Shown here: one piece after another, positions 23,154 to 33,266 of the stretch
How positions within the stretch are numbered: the stretch's first letter is position 1
How the letters are laid out: each line of letters opens with the position of its first letter
NCBI RefSeq assembly: GCF_905147365.1
Contig: NC_056416.1
Span: forward strand, 1,198,001 to 1,262,000
DNA from: Aricia agestis
Taxonomy: Eukaryota; Arthropoda; Insecta; Lepidoptera; Lycaenidae
Reading direction: 5' to 3'
Length of the DNA: 64,000 bases
Notes under the pieces: model-generated
The model's database searches: none
What the model saw: the letters and a program-made list of their open reading frames with translations, nothing else
Told to the model about the DNA's origin: nothing
Program-made: the position numbers and the translations under genes

Positions 23154-24345
23154 TTTCCACTGATGGTATCAATTAGGTACTTGGGACGTTTTACCTATAA
23201 TACACTTATTTATTTATGGTATTTCGGACTCTTTTACAAACCCTTGAGATATTTTTTCTGTCGTTAAGTATTTTTTAACAAACCGTAATCATATCAAAAA
23301 TTCAATATGGCAAATTTTTCTCGCCGAAACTAAGATAATATGTGGCGCTTGGTAACCTTTTACCTGCCGCTTTATCTATAAATTTTGTTACTTGGATACC
23401 AATTGCTAAAATAATTATTTAATTTTAAATGTGGTTAGCCCAAACAAACACTTGACGCATTGTCGCTTGTCCCCGCTGTAAATCATACCTAATATGGTGG
23501 ATAGTAAGGGTTTTTTCGATCAGTCGTAGTTCCACTGTCGCTTAGGCGACATGGCTTTTTTATTATTTTATATGAAAGTAGACTTGAAATAAGGCGACAC
23601 GTGTTTCTTGCTTTTTCAAAATTATGTTTTTATGATACCTAAAAAATAGATTTTAATCCTTCGTATTCTAAAGAGACGTAAGCGCCAAATGACGTCATAC
23701 TTACGTCTGAACGGTTAATTCCATTACACTTTATCAAAAGAAAAAATCTGTCAATGTAAGTTTGTTACGTTTGTTATGACGTCTGTCAATGTCATCGTCA
23801 ACCTGGCGGATAGGTAACCAATGAGGTAATGTTATTTTTTAGAAATGTCATTGTTGACAAGTGGGTGACAGTGCTGACGTTATTTTTTTTATGCTTCATG
23901 TTGTCTTTTTAAAACTATTTTACATCAAGCAAACAAACTGTATGATATTATGCCGTAAGTATGACGTCACAGCGTATTAATTTTCAGTTTTTCTTTATTT
24001 TCTCAGTAAATAAGCAATATAAAAAATTTTTGAATATTTTTTTGATATCAGGCGAAGAAACTAAAGAAACGGTATTTTTTATTTTAAGGCTTAAACATTT
24101 TGAAATGTGGTCAATTGTCATCATCATCACCATAAAGTTATTATGCCACGCTGCACGCACCGTCATTCATGACCCTATTATTGGTACTTCTCATAGTCAT
24201 AAATCAATCACATCAAAATAATGTGTATTTTTTTAAATACACCCAGGTACAGTTAACTTTTGTGGTAGTTATATACACTTAGATAAAATTATCCACCAGT
24301 CACCACTGACTGCGTACAATATGCGTAATAGACATCTAGATAACT

Positions 24346-24830
24346 AAAAAGAAACCGGCCAAGTACGTATCGAGCCACGCGCAATATAGGGTTCCGTAGT
24401 AAAGCTAGTTTTTGATAATTTTTCACCGTCTCAGTAACATTTAAAGGAATTTTAACGAAAAATTCCTTTATACTTTTCATACATTTTGTTTATGTCATCG
24501 ACTATTACTAAATAACTTGTTAAGTCTACTTAGCCGGGATAGTTTTCCTTTTAAATTCAGCATATTTCCTACTCCCGTGAATATTTTCACATTTCCATTA
24601 GACACATCCACGATTAAAGGGGGGGGGGGGGGCGGGGCACTGGACTCTAACGTATTTTTCCACTGTAGAACTTCATATTTCAAAAATTGACCCCGAAATC
24701 TGAAAATGATTTTTGAAATGAAAATGTTTTGGGATGGACACGAAAAAAAACCGGCCAAGTGTGTGTCGGGCGATACGCAATATGGGGTTCCGTAGTACAG
24801 CTAGTTTTTGATAATTTTTGTACAATAATT
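24346..24830 (+). repeat. Two direct copies of a family D end
   Basis: 'aaaccggccaagt...gggttccgtagtanagctagtttttgataattttt' appears at about 24346-24430 and again at 24744-24826, 400 bp apart, inside the 2.48-kb element. Confidence 0.6.
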
Positions 24831-25339
24831 ACTTACACTAACAGAATTTTATTTGTCGTATAGTAAACATTGCTTGTTATAATAATGGAATATTATGAAA
24901 TTTAGACCCCTTTGCTAGTTCAATTAATAAAAAAATCTCTACTTAACCCTTTTTGCTTCGAACCATTTGGAAAAAAATATATTTTTAGATATCTTTACTA
25001 GATTGAAAGATAAAATGTTTTTGTCGGTTGGTAAATTTAGGTAAATTGTAACCAAACGCCACTTATACGCTAAGTATACAGAAATACATTTTTTTTAATA
25101 AACCAGTTAATAAAGGCATTAAAATACTTTAAAAATCCGTTGGATTTTTAAAATATCTCTAATAGCTAATTTTCTACGATTTTTTAAAGAAAAAATGAAT
25201 CTTTAAACGGCTCTCCTGTAAAAATAGCTATATGTCGCTTGGTAACTTTTGCCTTTCCACCGTCGATATAATACTTTCATACTATACATATTATATTTAT
25301 ATTATTCTATACATATTATATTATTCCAGAGCCGGGAAC

Positions 25340-25430
25340 ATTGAAAACTTTTTGTTCCGTCGGCGGGATTCGAACCCGCGACCCCCGGCTTGAGCTACCA
25401 ACGCGCTCACCACTGAGCCACAGAGGTCGT
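25340..25430 (-). mobile_element. tRNA-like SINE head
   Basis: The - strand carries a near-perfect Pol III A box (TGGCTCAGTGG, 25410-25420) and a perfect B box (GGTTCGAATCC, 25366-25376) with a perfect T-arm (GCGGG/CCCGC). The acceptor and anticodon stems do not pair well, and no sensible anticodon loop forms. I therefore read it as a tRNA-derived SINE head continuing towards lower coordinates into 'aaaaagttttcaatgttccc', not a working tRNA gene. Confidence 0.65.
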
Positions 25431-26043
25431 CATATGGATACGGATTCACAAAATGCCGTGATTATTATTTTTAATGATTAAATTTTCTTAAGTAAAAATT
25501 AAAAATATGTTTTGTTTGATTATGATGTAAGTATAAAAACTGATCATAATAGTTATTAATAATTATATAATATATTTTTTAAACTTCAATATATTTCTGC
25601 CATCTGTTGGAAAAGTATTGAACCTAGCCCTCCAAGCAGTTCTAAAACTCACCAACAGATGTCACTTTATATTTTATAATTTTAATTTTTTTCTGAAACG
25701 TAATTAGTTTTTCATCAAATGGGTCGATAGTCCGTCATGCCTCATTAACATTGAATAATAATAGCATCTTAAAACTAAAACATCCAAACTAATCACGGAA
25801 TTTAATAAACGCTTGACGTCCATAAAACAGTGTCGCTTCGGACCCTAATAAATATACCGTCTGAAGACAGTGTCACCGGCCACCCTAATTTACTGCCAGT
25901 AATTAGGAGTTTGCACTTTGCCAAAGCGATTTGCATCGATCGCACTAACTTTGATTACGATGACTAACAACTTTGCCCTTGCGCTTTGTCCTTTTGTTTC
26001 GTTACTTTATTTAATTATTTAAGATGACTTTATTTAATGATTT

Positions 26044-26097
26044 AACATTTCCAAGAGACCATAAAAGACTTCTCTTTTATGGTCTCTTGGAAATGTT
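26044..26097. repeat. Perfect palindrome, 25-bp arms, 4-nt spacer
   Basis: AACATTTCCAAGAGACCATA+AAAGA, spacer CTTC, exact inverse. 120 bp from the (AAAT)n tail of the LINE. Confidence 0.95.
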
Positions 26098-26216
26098 TTG
26101 TATTTTTGTTGAACTTTAGTTTTATATATCCCATCTCATTATTATAAGACGTTATTCGAGTTCAATAATGTTATACTATCAAGTATCATGGGCTCGATTT
26201 TCAAGCTTCGAATGTT

Positions 26217-27645
26217 AAATAAATAAATAAATAAATAAATAAAAAACTCTTTATTCAAACAAACAAAACAGATCAGTTTACACAAGTTACAAAAACAGAA
26301 ATAGTTTGAATTGGCGGCTTTACTGCTGGAAGAAGTCTCTACCAGGCAACCATAAAATATAACTAAAAATATTTAAAATCAAAGAAAAATAATAAGATAA
26401 GATACTAATAGAATAATATAAATAAATAAATATAATACTTACACAAATAAATTTAATAGATACTTACTTATACTTTATGCCGAATAAAATAAATACATAT
26501 ATAATATATACATGGAATCGAAGAAGAGGAGAAATCGTAAGGGTTTTAAGAATTAGCAGCTAAATCTAAGTAATATTGTTTGAGTCTTTTATTAAAAGTG
26601 TCAATAGATTTGGACTTATATATGCTTTCGGGTAAGGAATTCCACAGACGAATAGCAGAGACGGTGAAGGAAGTGTCGTAGAAGTTAGTGTTGTGGGAAG
26701 GGAAGGCAAGAGTTAACTTATTGGCTGAGCGAAGTGTAGGATGCTTGTGTCCAAGAAAGGTAAAGTTTTGTTTCAGGTAAGCAGGAGATTTGGGATTAAA
26801 TAGAATATTAAAAAGAAGATGAAGAATATGTGAGTTCCGACGCAACTTAACAGGTAGCCACTTTAGCTCTGTCCGGTAGTTAGAAATGTGATCGTATTTT
26901 CTCAGACCAAAGATAAATCGGATGCAAAGATTTTGCAGGCGTTCAAGGGAAGAAAGAAGTTGATCATTTAAATCACTGTAGCAGACATCTGCGTAATCTA
27001 GGATGGGGAAGAGTAGAGCGTGAACTAATGAGATTTTGGTTGGTACAGGAAGGAAGTAACTGAGGCGTCTGAGAGAAGCAGTGGCAGCGAAGAGCTTCTT
27101 GCGGAGTTCTTGAGTTTGGGTGTTCCATGAAAGAGTGCGGTCAAAGTATATACCGAGGTTGCGAACGGAGGAACTATAGGGGATGATAGCCCCATCAAGA
27201 ATTATTTTTGGTAAGTTAGCCCAGTCGACTTTAGCAATAAGCTGCCTGCTACCAATAATGATGCACTGGGTTTTTTTCGGGTTGAGATTAAGACCGTAAT
27301 AATTGCTCCACTTTAGTATTTCTGACAAGTCAGTATTAAGTTGAGCAATCACGTTAGAAAGTGAGGAAAGTAAGGCCTGTCTATAGATTTGTAAGTCGTC
27401 TGCATACATATGGTAGAAAGAAGAAATTGTTTGTGTAACAGAGTTTATGAAAATGGAAAATAGAAGAGGAGATAACACGCTACCTTGGGGCACGCCGGCA
27501 AATACATCACACCATGAAGAAAATTTATTGTCGATTTTAACACGCTGCCGGCGTCCTTGTAGGAAGCTGCGGAACCAGTTAACTGCCTCAGGAGATAGAT
27601 TGAGCGATCTAAGAAGGAGTAATAAAATGTTATTTCGCTTTCGAA
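26217..27645 (-). mobile_element. 5'-truncated non-LTR retrotransposon (LINE) with reverse transcriptase
   Basis: The - strand keeps an intact frame from about 27645 to the stop at 26546. It covers the C-terminal half of a LINE reverse transcriptase: WFRSFLQGRRQ, then PQGSVLSPLLFSIFIN, then the catalytic YADD box (FYHMYADDLQIY), then the thumb and a C-terminal RLWNSLPESI...F motif typical of Jockey/CR1-like elements. The palm N-terminus, endonuclease and ORF1 are missing, so it is a dead 5' truncation. The 3'UTR runs to an (AAAT)n tail at 26217-26246, the usual end of such elements. The frame is undisrupted over more than 330 codons, which suggests a fairly recent insertion about 570 bp upstream of Psf2. 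Confidence 0.92.
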
Positions 27646-27693
27646 AGAAAAACCCGGTACTATACCTACTTAGCCCGTACCAGGTTTTTCTTT
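27644..27693. repeat. Hairpin at the LINE 5' truncation point
   Basis: Arms of 17 bp with one mismatch (AAAGAAAAACCCGGTAC) around 16 nt. It coincides with the place where LINE coding similarity ends. Confidence 0.8.
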
Positions 27694-28074
27694 AAATTAG
27701 GTACTTGTATGTAATATTAGATAATTAGATATGTTTATTGTTTAGTGGTGTCGGAAAATAACAAACAAGGTGGCGTAAGCGGGCTGGCGGGTGCAATTCT
27801 TCAAAATTTAATATTTAATAGGTAAGTATATTTCTCATAGTCATAGGCCACCTTAAATATGGACAGTTACTTTTAGATTTAAAATAAGTAATTTAATATT
27901 ATTTTAAAATTAAAAAAATATCTGAATTCTGAATAACGACATCTAACGGTAATAAATGGAAGCATTTGAGTAAACATTAGGTGATTGTGTTTTTATTTAC
28001 GTTTCATAGATGGCACTACACGCTCTGCCATTTGTAAATGTCATGTGTGGAGTGTCAAACTATCAATTGTCGTA

Positions 28075-28082
28075 TTTCCCGC
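28075..28082 (+). promoter_or_regulatory. E2F-type site upstream of Psf2
   Basis: TTTCCCGC is an exact match to the E2F/DP consensus (TTTSSCGC) and lies about 135 bp before the Psf2 start codon. E2F control is typical of GINS, MCM and other replication genes in animals. The site is seen; its use is inferred. Confidence 0.6.
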
Positions 28083-28203
28083 TTTTTTTTGACGTCCACA
28101 AACAAGTTGATAAAGTTTTGGATGCGAAAATTAGCCAATAAATTGAATTATAAAACTTAAAAGTTGTTATCGTAAATTCATAAGTTCCTATATCATACGA
28201 ACT

Positions 28204-28230
28204 ATGGTGCATCGCAATGGATCCGTATGA
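28204..28230 (+). other. uORF overlapping the Psf2 start codon
   Basis: An upstream ATG in a strong context (A at -3, G at +4) lies 13 nt before the Psf2 ATG in another frame. It encodes 8 residues and stops at 28228-28230, inside the Psf2 coding sequence. If the transcript begins upstream of it, it should lower initiation at the Psf2 ATG by leaky scanning. The transcription start is unknown, so the uORF may not be in the mRNA. Confidence 0.4.
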
Positions 28231-29463
28231 AATTGAGTTCATTGGTGAAAATCGTATAGTGAGCGTTATACCAAACTTTAGTTACGACAAACTTTACCTA
28301 ATTTGTGGCGAATATGGGCCCTTCCGAGCTGGATTGCCACTAAACGTGCCATTATGGTTGGGGGTTATGCTGAAACAGAAACAGAAGTGCCGTATTGTGC
28401 CCCCAGAATGGATGGACATAGAGGTTTTGGAAGAGATCAAAGAAGAGGAGAAGAAATCTAGGTAAACCTCAATCCTAGCTTATAACGAACCAGCAGTCTT
28501 ATTTTAATTACCATACAGTTATTGTTTTACTTAAGTACTTAAAATGAAAAATTTAAAATTTTCACCAGAACATAATAAACTTTTAATAGAACCAACCACT
28601 TCTCTGCTGAAAACAATAGCATAAAATTAAGAATATAACTCTAGTAATAACCTATGAAAAATATCAAGTAGTTAAATGAAACTTAAAAATCTACCATTTT
28701 AGGCATATTATATTTTATTGTATTAGCAAGATTATTTTGAGCTTCCATAAGAAATACATATTTACAAGTTTTTATTAACATTTCAGGTTCTTTACAAAAA
28801 TGCCTAATGAGCATTACATGGTGGAAGCGAAGCTGATATTAGGAGCAGCGGCAGAAGACATACCATCAGCTGCAGAGATCAAAACGATTATTAAAGACAT
28901 TTGGGACATCCGCATGTCTAAATTACGGACTTCAATGGATGCCATGATGAAATCCGGAGGCTCATATGGTAGATTGGATCATCTGACCATGCTAGAAATT
29001 AACTCTGTCAAACCATTGCTACCATCTGCAATGGACGAGCTGCATAAAATCAAAATGGTAATATTGTATTTTTATCTTTTGGTAAACTATTATGATTAGA
29101 CCCAAAACTATTATTATTAGCCCCAAATGCTAATGTCATGACGCTCCTATGGTCCATAAAACATGTTTAACTGGTGTTCAAAGTTCACGATTCAAAATTT
29201 AAAAATTTTCTTGATGGGTATGCATCAATTTCCTTATTATGGAGACTTACAGAATCATATATTTCCTAAATCTTGTTGTCATCCTAAACCTCTTCTTAAA
29301 TTTAGATAAATATTGTCTTTGGTAATGCATTATTGAAAACTTATACCAAAATTTATATGTTTTGTGACAAAATTATTTTTTATTTCAGATAACGAAGAAG
29401 CAGGTGGCAAGCAGTTTAAACACATCCACTATAGTACAATCATCGAGTTCACAAAATGTATGA
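28217..29463 (+). CDS. Psf2: GINS complex subunit Psf2 (three exons)
   Basis: Psf2 is a subunit of the GINS tetramer (Sld5-Psf1-Psf2-Psf3), which joins Cdc45 and MCM2-7 to form the replicative CMG helicase in the nucleus. Coding exons are 28217-28461, 28787-29057 and 29389-29463. Both introns (28462-28786 and 29058-29388) have GT...AG borders; the first splits codon 82 (AG/G) and the second is phase 0. The product is 196 residues, close to human GINS2 (185) and fly Psf2 (about 200). Family signatures seen: a start of the form MDPYEIEFIGE, IPNFSYDKLYLI near residues 19-30, VPLWLGVMLKQKQKCRI near 43-59, PPEWMD at 61-66, the second-exon block IIKDIWDIRMSKLRTSMD, and a polar serine-rich tail. The start has a good context (GCAATGG). 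It converges on Traf4. I am very sure of family and splicing. Confidence 0.96.
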
Positions 29464-29719
29464 AACATTTGAGTTATTATGTATGGAATAAGACCTAACT
29501 GAAAGCCTACTGGTAAGGTGTTATTACTTATGAGGTTTTAATACTCTCCATGACTGATTTACACTAATTTTGATTCATAAAGATAACAAGTGTTCTGATG
29601 ATCTTTTAATCCTGTTTTTTCATATTTGGTACTTATCTCCTTTGCTTGTCAAATCAAAGATTTTTATTTTCATTCATATATTATATGTATAGTCAACCAA
29701 CATGTTAAAAACTATGTTT

Positions 29720-29752
29720 TTTTCGTAGTACTGTGCAACAGTACTACGAAAA
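29720..29752. repeat. Perfect hairpin, 15-bp arms, 3-nt spacer, in the probable Psf2 3'UTR
   Basis: TTTTCGTAGTACTGT, spacer GCA, exact inverse, 257 nt after the Psf2 stop codon and before its candidate polyadenylation signal. In RNA it would be a stable stem. Confidence 0.9.
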
Positions 29753-29797
29753 TAACACACTAGTAACAAAAGTGTAAAATGCATGTTAGTGCTAACT

Positions 29798-29803
29798 AAT
29801 AAA
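29798..29803 (+). terminator. Candidate Psf2 polyadenylation signal
   Basis: First AATAAA found downstream of the Psf2 stop codon, giving a 3'UTR of roughly 350 nt. That UTR would include the perfect 15-bp hairpin at 29720-29752. No cleavage evidence is available. Confidence 0.4.
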
Positions 29804-30073
29804 GAATATCTACGTACAGATTAGGCATCTAGTGTAACTCTAATAATAGTCTGTCAATTAGTTTGTTGACAAACTAATAGTAAATTAAATTTTGTAATTT
29901 ATTAAAGCAAGGTGTTGCCTGTGGTAGTTTAGCCATTGTATAATTATTTTTAATTGTAAAAGACCAAGCTATCATACTGCACAGGGTTTATAAAAGTAAG
30001 GCATCTAGATTTGTAACATTACTTTTATCTATTCCTAATAAGTGCAATGTATATTATTATAATTTATAAGCTA

Positions 30074-30242
30074 TACAAGGTGTAACAAAAATAAGTGATA
30101 AGGCAAGCGCCCGAACGTCATGAGTTTCCCCATACAAAAGTGAATAAAAAAAATTGGTCTTTCAGCGCTGCTACAGTGAACTCTCTACAAGGAACACGTA
30201 CACACCCTAAAGTATTATCACTTATTTTTGTTACACTCTGTA
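30074..30242. mobile_element. Tc1/mariner-like MITE between Psf2 and Traf4
   Basis: Inverted ends of about 25 bp (CAAGGTGTAACAAAAATAAG / CTTATTTTTGTTACACTCTG), each bordered by TA. 'ctttcagcgctgctacagtg' lies in the middle, and there is no coding capacity. Confidence 0.8.
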
Positions 30243-30719
30243 TAGCTACCTAATATGTAAATAATATATTTTTTATGAGAAAAATGATTTTGTTTAATAG
30301 AAACATAACTAATTAATTTAATAACTTTGCATCATGAGTTAAATAATGGCCACCACCCAGACACAATTCAATACACATAAAGCATGAAGTCCACAATATT
30401 TTCTGATAGGTAAATAACTTCTTACTTGTAATAATTAAATCCCTCTGAGTACAGCTGCACTTTAAGTGCACCATTCTGAGCCATGCCTATTCGTGCCGAA
30501 TGAATGTGTTTGACAAATAATTCATAATAACTTTATACGTGGGAGAGCCATGTTTCTGCACGAATGGGCCGGTTCGACCGGAGAAATACCACGTTCTCAC
30601 AGAAAACCGGCGTGAAACAGCGCTTGCGCTGTGTTTCGCCGAGTGAGTGAAGAGCCCAATCCCCTACCGGCTACCCTATTCCCTTCAGTACCCTCCCCTA
30701 TTACCCTATTCCCTCTTAA

Positions 30720-31175
30720 GCCGAGTCTCCACTAGGCAACATTTAGCGCGCGACACGTGACGCTCAACATGTACGGCAACGCTGCACAACAGCGCGCGAT
30801 GTTGCCAGCTGACGCGCAACATGACGCGCGGCTTGTTGTTTGTTTAAAGAGAATTGCATCAATTGTCGTCAAGTGGAGACGCGCGCAACAATGTCCGTAG
30901 TGTGGTCTAACGAACAAGTGCTCAAATTAAGCGAACTGTACCAAAACTATGAACGTCTATGGGATACTGCTCACAGATACTATAAAAAAAATTATAACCA
31001 CTGCCACTAAAATCAACACAAGTTCCTCTGGCGACATGTTGGCGACGACTGACGTAAAGTAGATGCGTAGACAGACAACGTTGTTCATCAAAAGTCCCGC
31101 GCTGACTTTCAACATGTTGGGCAACTTGTTGTCCAGCATGTTGCGCGTGAATTGTTGCTTAGTGGAAACGAGGCC
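30720..31175. mobile_element. Harbinger-type MITE nested in repeat family A
   Basis: 456 bp, flanked by TTAA (30716-30719 and 31176-31179), so the duplication is TTA or TTAA. The ends are imperfect inverted repeats: GCCGAGTCTCCACTAGGCAA against GGCCTCGTTTCCACTAAGCA. The interior is rich in CGCGC and 'caacatgt' motifs and contains a remnant coding block (30891-31010). Terminal sequence and the MADF-like remnant favour PIF/Harbinger; a TTAA target alone would also fit piggyBac. Confidence 0.8.
30891..31010 (+). pseudogene. MADF-like remnant of a Harbinger accessory ORF
   Basis: 39 codons from ATG: MSVVWSNEQVLKLSELYQNY then ERLWDTAHRYYKKNYN, then stop. The pattern L..LY..Y..LWD..H..Y is the first half of a MADF/Myb-SANT DNA-binding domain, as carried by ORF1 of PIF/Harbinger elements. 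The second half is lost. It explains the origin of the MITE: an internal deletion derivative that kept the start of ORF1. Confidence 0.6.
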
Positions 31176-31405
31176 TTAAAAGGCCGGCAACGCACCTGCA
31201 GCTCTTCTGATGCTGCGAGTGTCCATGGGCAATGGAAGTTGCTTTCCATCAGGTGACCCGTTTGCTCGTTTGCCCCCTTATTTCATAAAAAAAATCTGAG
31301 CATTGCTAATGTTTAGACCAAAATCATTCGCTAACCTATTTGGCTTATTTTTTGTTTATAGGTGTGGCAAATACGCCAAATCTGTTTAACAATTATGTAT
31401 TAAAA

Positions 31406-32912
31406 TTTATTATATCAATGAAACAATAAGTCCAGGAGAAAAATATATTTTCAATCTTATGTCAATCATGTACATAATAACTTACAGCTAGTTGCGTAGA
31501 CGCATACATGAAAACCTTATTCTAATTCGTTAGTCTTATTTTTGTTACATGATGAATTTATGTTAGCATAGTCAAGATGCATTTTGGTATAGAATTTAAA
31601 TAAAAAGAAAAGTATTATGGATCATACACAACACCATAATAACACGTTGTAGAATCCATATTTTTATATTTGAAAATAGTGTGTACTGTATCTTGACTAG
31701 GCTTTCAGTAAATTAAAATAAATTGCACCTTAATGTAAATAAATACTTCTTAAAAGAATACATCTTCATCTAGGTTACTAAATGGCGAGTCTAACAGAAA
31801 ACAAAATTAAAAATTTCAGACTTTAGAGTATTCAAATGAAAAGTTAAGAAAAAAATGCACATTGAAAAGAATAAGTATTTGCACTTATAGAAATCATTGT
31901 TAGTAATTACATTAAAATTGTTTTGGTAAACGAGATAACGATATGTTAATTTGTAAGTTAAGAATAAAATGGTTTAATAAAATATTTGGTTACATTTTAA
32001 ACATAAGACTTAAACAGAACTATGCTAAGTCTGGAATGTAAATTTGAGATTTACGAATTTAGCTTTCGAGAGATCCAATATATGGAAAATCTTATTTAAA
32101 ACATGAACATCAAACGCTTACAAATAAATATAATTAGACAGCTTTAGCCGCTAACGTATGTTGATCTACTCCACTGCTTAATTCTTTACAAATCGCAGGC
32201 GGAGTATTCAAACCACTTTGGTCTAGCTCCAGCTCATTACACGGGATCGACTATTTACATACCTAGCACTAGTTATATACAGGATAGAGATAAATAATTC
32301 AGTAAATAAGCATATATACAAGGGTCCGTCGATGTAACGAAACCGGACGTGTTCCGAATGCGCGTTCTTGTAACAACCTTTTGACATCGTAAGGCCAATA
32401 AAAACGCGTAACCGATCATAAGTCTTACAACACACAGTTTTTGCAGTGCCCTATAAAAATGTGTGTACCATGGCACGGCACGGCCATCTTGAAACGTTTT
32501 GGCATAGTAAAAGGAGGGGAAGTAAGTTATCTTCATACAAAGGCACCGCGCGCGGCTTGTATGTGTGCGCCATATAGTATCGCCACGTACCGCACACAAC
32601 AAAATCTCGGCGGTACCAGCCTAGTAAAACTGGCCGAGATTTTGTTGTGTGCCCTGTGGCGACGCATTGATACTATGGCGCACACATACAAGCCGCGCGC
32701 GGTGCCTTGAATGAAGATAACTTATTTCCCCTCCTTTTACTATGGTTTTGGTCCTTCGAAACACGACGGGTGCGTTACTCTCGCGACGGCAACGAAACTC
32801 CAGAGATCTTCAGTGAAAGGACAAAAATCAGCGTTTGCGCTCTACGGCTAGCTATTTACATCTACCTTAGTGGGATAACCCGTATTTACAACTTATGCTA
32901 TGACTATGTGAC
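31406..32912 (-). other. Probable Traf4 3'UTR
   Basis: No ORF of interest follows the TGA. Polyadenylation signals on the - strand are ATTAAA at 31973-31978 (3'UTR about 940 nt) and AATAAA at 31406-31411 (about 1.5 kb). The second lies just before a SINE-like repeat begins at 31292. Either choice puts the 242-bp fold-back element at 32503-32744 in the mature mRNA, 169 nt after the stop codon. Confidence 0.4.
32496..32751. mobile_element. Fold-back MITE with 7-bp target duplication in the Traf4 3'UTR
   Basis: Arms at 32503-32611 and 32633-32744 are inverted copies of about 90% identity around a 21-bp spacer. The outer ends read CATAGTAAAAGGAGGGGAA. GTTTTGG lies directly on both sides (32496-32502 and 32745-32751) as a 7-bp duplication, or 8 bp with one mismatch. 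No transposase is present. Long terminal repeats with a 7-8-bp duplication would fit a non-autonomous hAT-like or Foldback-like element; I cannot assign the superfamily. The open frame across it is an artefact of the GC-rich arms. Confidence 0.8.
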
Positions 32913-33266
32913 TCAGACTGCGACGATCTTGCTCGGGTCGACCTTGACCCGGAGGAATAGAACGTCGTCTTTAACGAAGTTCCTTTTCTTGAGCATCTCG
33001 TGGGAGACGAAGCGGGGGAAGCCGAAGCCGAGCGCGTCGGGCTCCTTGGAGGGCCTCTGGAAGTTCTTCCAAGTGGGGTCTGGAACGAAGCTCTCGACGA
33101 TGTTGCACGCTCGCTCCGGGCTCGCGCTCTGCTCGAACAGCGTGAAGGACACGGAGTGGGCGAAGGGCCATCGGAGCAGGGCGTCGTATTCACCAGGCAG
33201 GAGTTTGATGTAGACCGACACGTGCGTACCCTCGCCGGCTCCGTTCCCGTTCAGGAATAGTGACGC
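32913..33266 (-). CDS. Traf4: Traf4 exon 7: MATH/TRAF-C domain and stop
   Basis: 117 codons plus TGA. It starts ASLFLNGNGAGEGTHVSVYI and continues through LLRWPFAHSVSFTLFEQS, DPTWKNFQRP and LGFGFPRFVSHEM, the TRAF4-specific C-terminal half of the MATH domain that binds receptor tails and forms the trimer. The GC-rich exon also produces open frames on both strands that are only shadows. Confidence 0.96.
   Translation of the reverse strand, partial: ASLFLNGNGAGEGTHVSVYIKLLPGEYDALLRWPFAHSVSFTLFEQSASPERACNIVESFVPDPTWKNFQRPSKEPDALGFGFPRFVSHEMLKKRNFVKDDVLFLRVKVDPSKIVAV

Larger units (their letters stand above)
22790..25273. mobile_element. 2.48-kb element with perfect 41-bp terminal inverted repeats
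   Basis: Positions 22790-22830 and 25233-25273 are exact inverted copies over 41 bp (core CGACGGTGGAAAGGCAAAAG, then TTACCAAGCGACA). A diverged inner copy of the end sits near 23340-23375, and another piece (gcctttccac) at 23151-23160. No ORF above 90 codons lies inside, so it is non-autonomous, or an inverted duplication. The outer border is ambiguous because the flanks are AT-only; ATAT or TA could be the target duplication. It also contains two direct copies of the 'ccggccaagt...gggttccgta' repeat (24346 and 24744), a 14-G run at 24619 and the double palindrome at 23052-23153. Confidence 0.7.
30536..31292 (+). mobile_element. Repeat family A, copy 3, split by a Harbinger-type MITE
   Basis: In the sense orientation: 5' 'gtgggagagccatg', then 'gggccggttcgaccgg', then 'cgcttgcgctgtgtttcgcc', then CCCTA-rich tract, a 456-bp insertion (30720-31175), then 'aaaaggccggcaacgcacc' through 'cccccttatttcataaaaa' with an A tail. 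Removing the insertion and one TTAA restores the family consensus. It lies between the Psf2 and Traf4 3' ends. Confidence 0.8.

Noticed and set aside
25357..25428. A functional tRNA gene
   Set aside because: The A and B boxes are good, but the acceptor and anticodon stems do not fold and the sequence runs on as a repeat; it fits a SINE head better.
32441..33260. Several long + and - strand frames next to Traf4 exon 7
   Set aside because: They are shadows of the GC-rich exon and of the fold-back element; only one - frame matches TRAF4.
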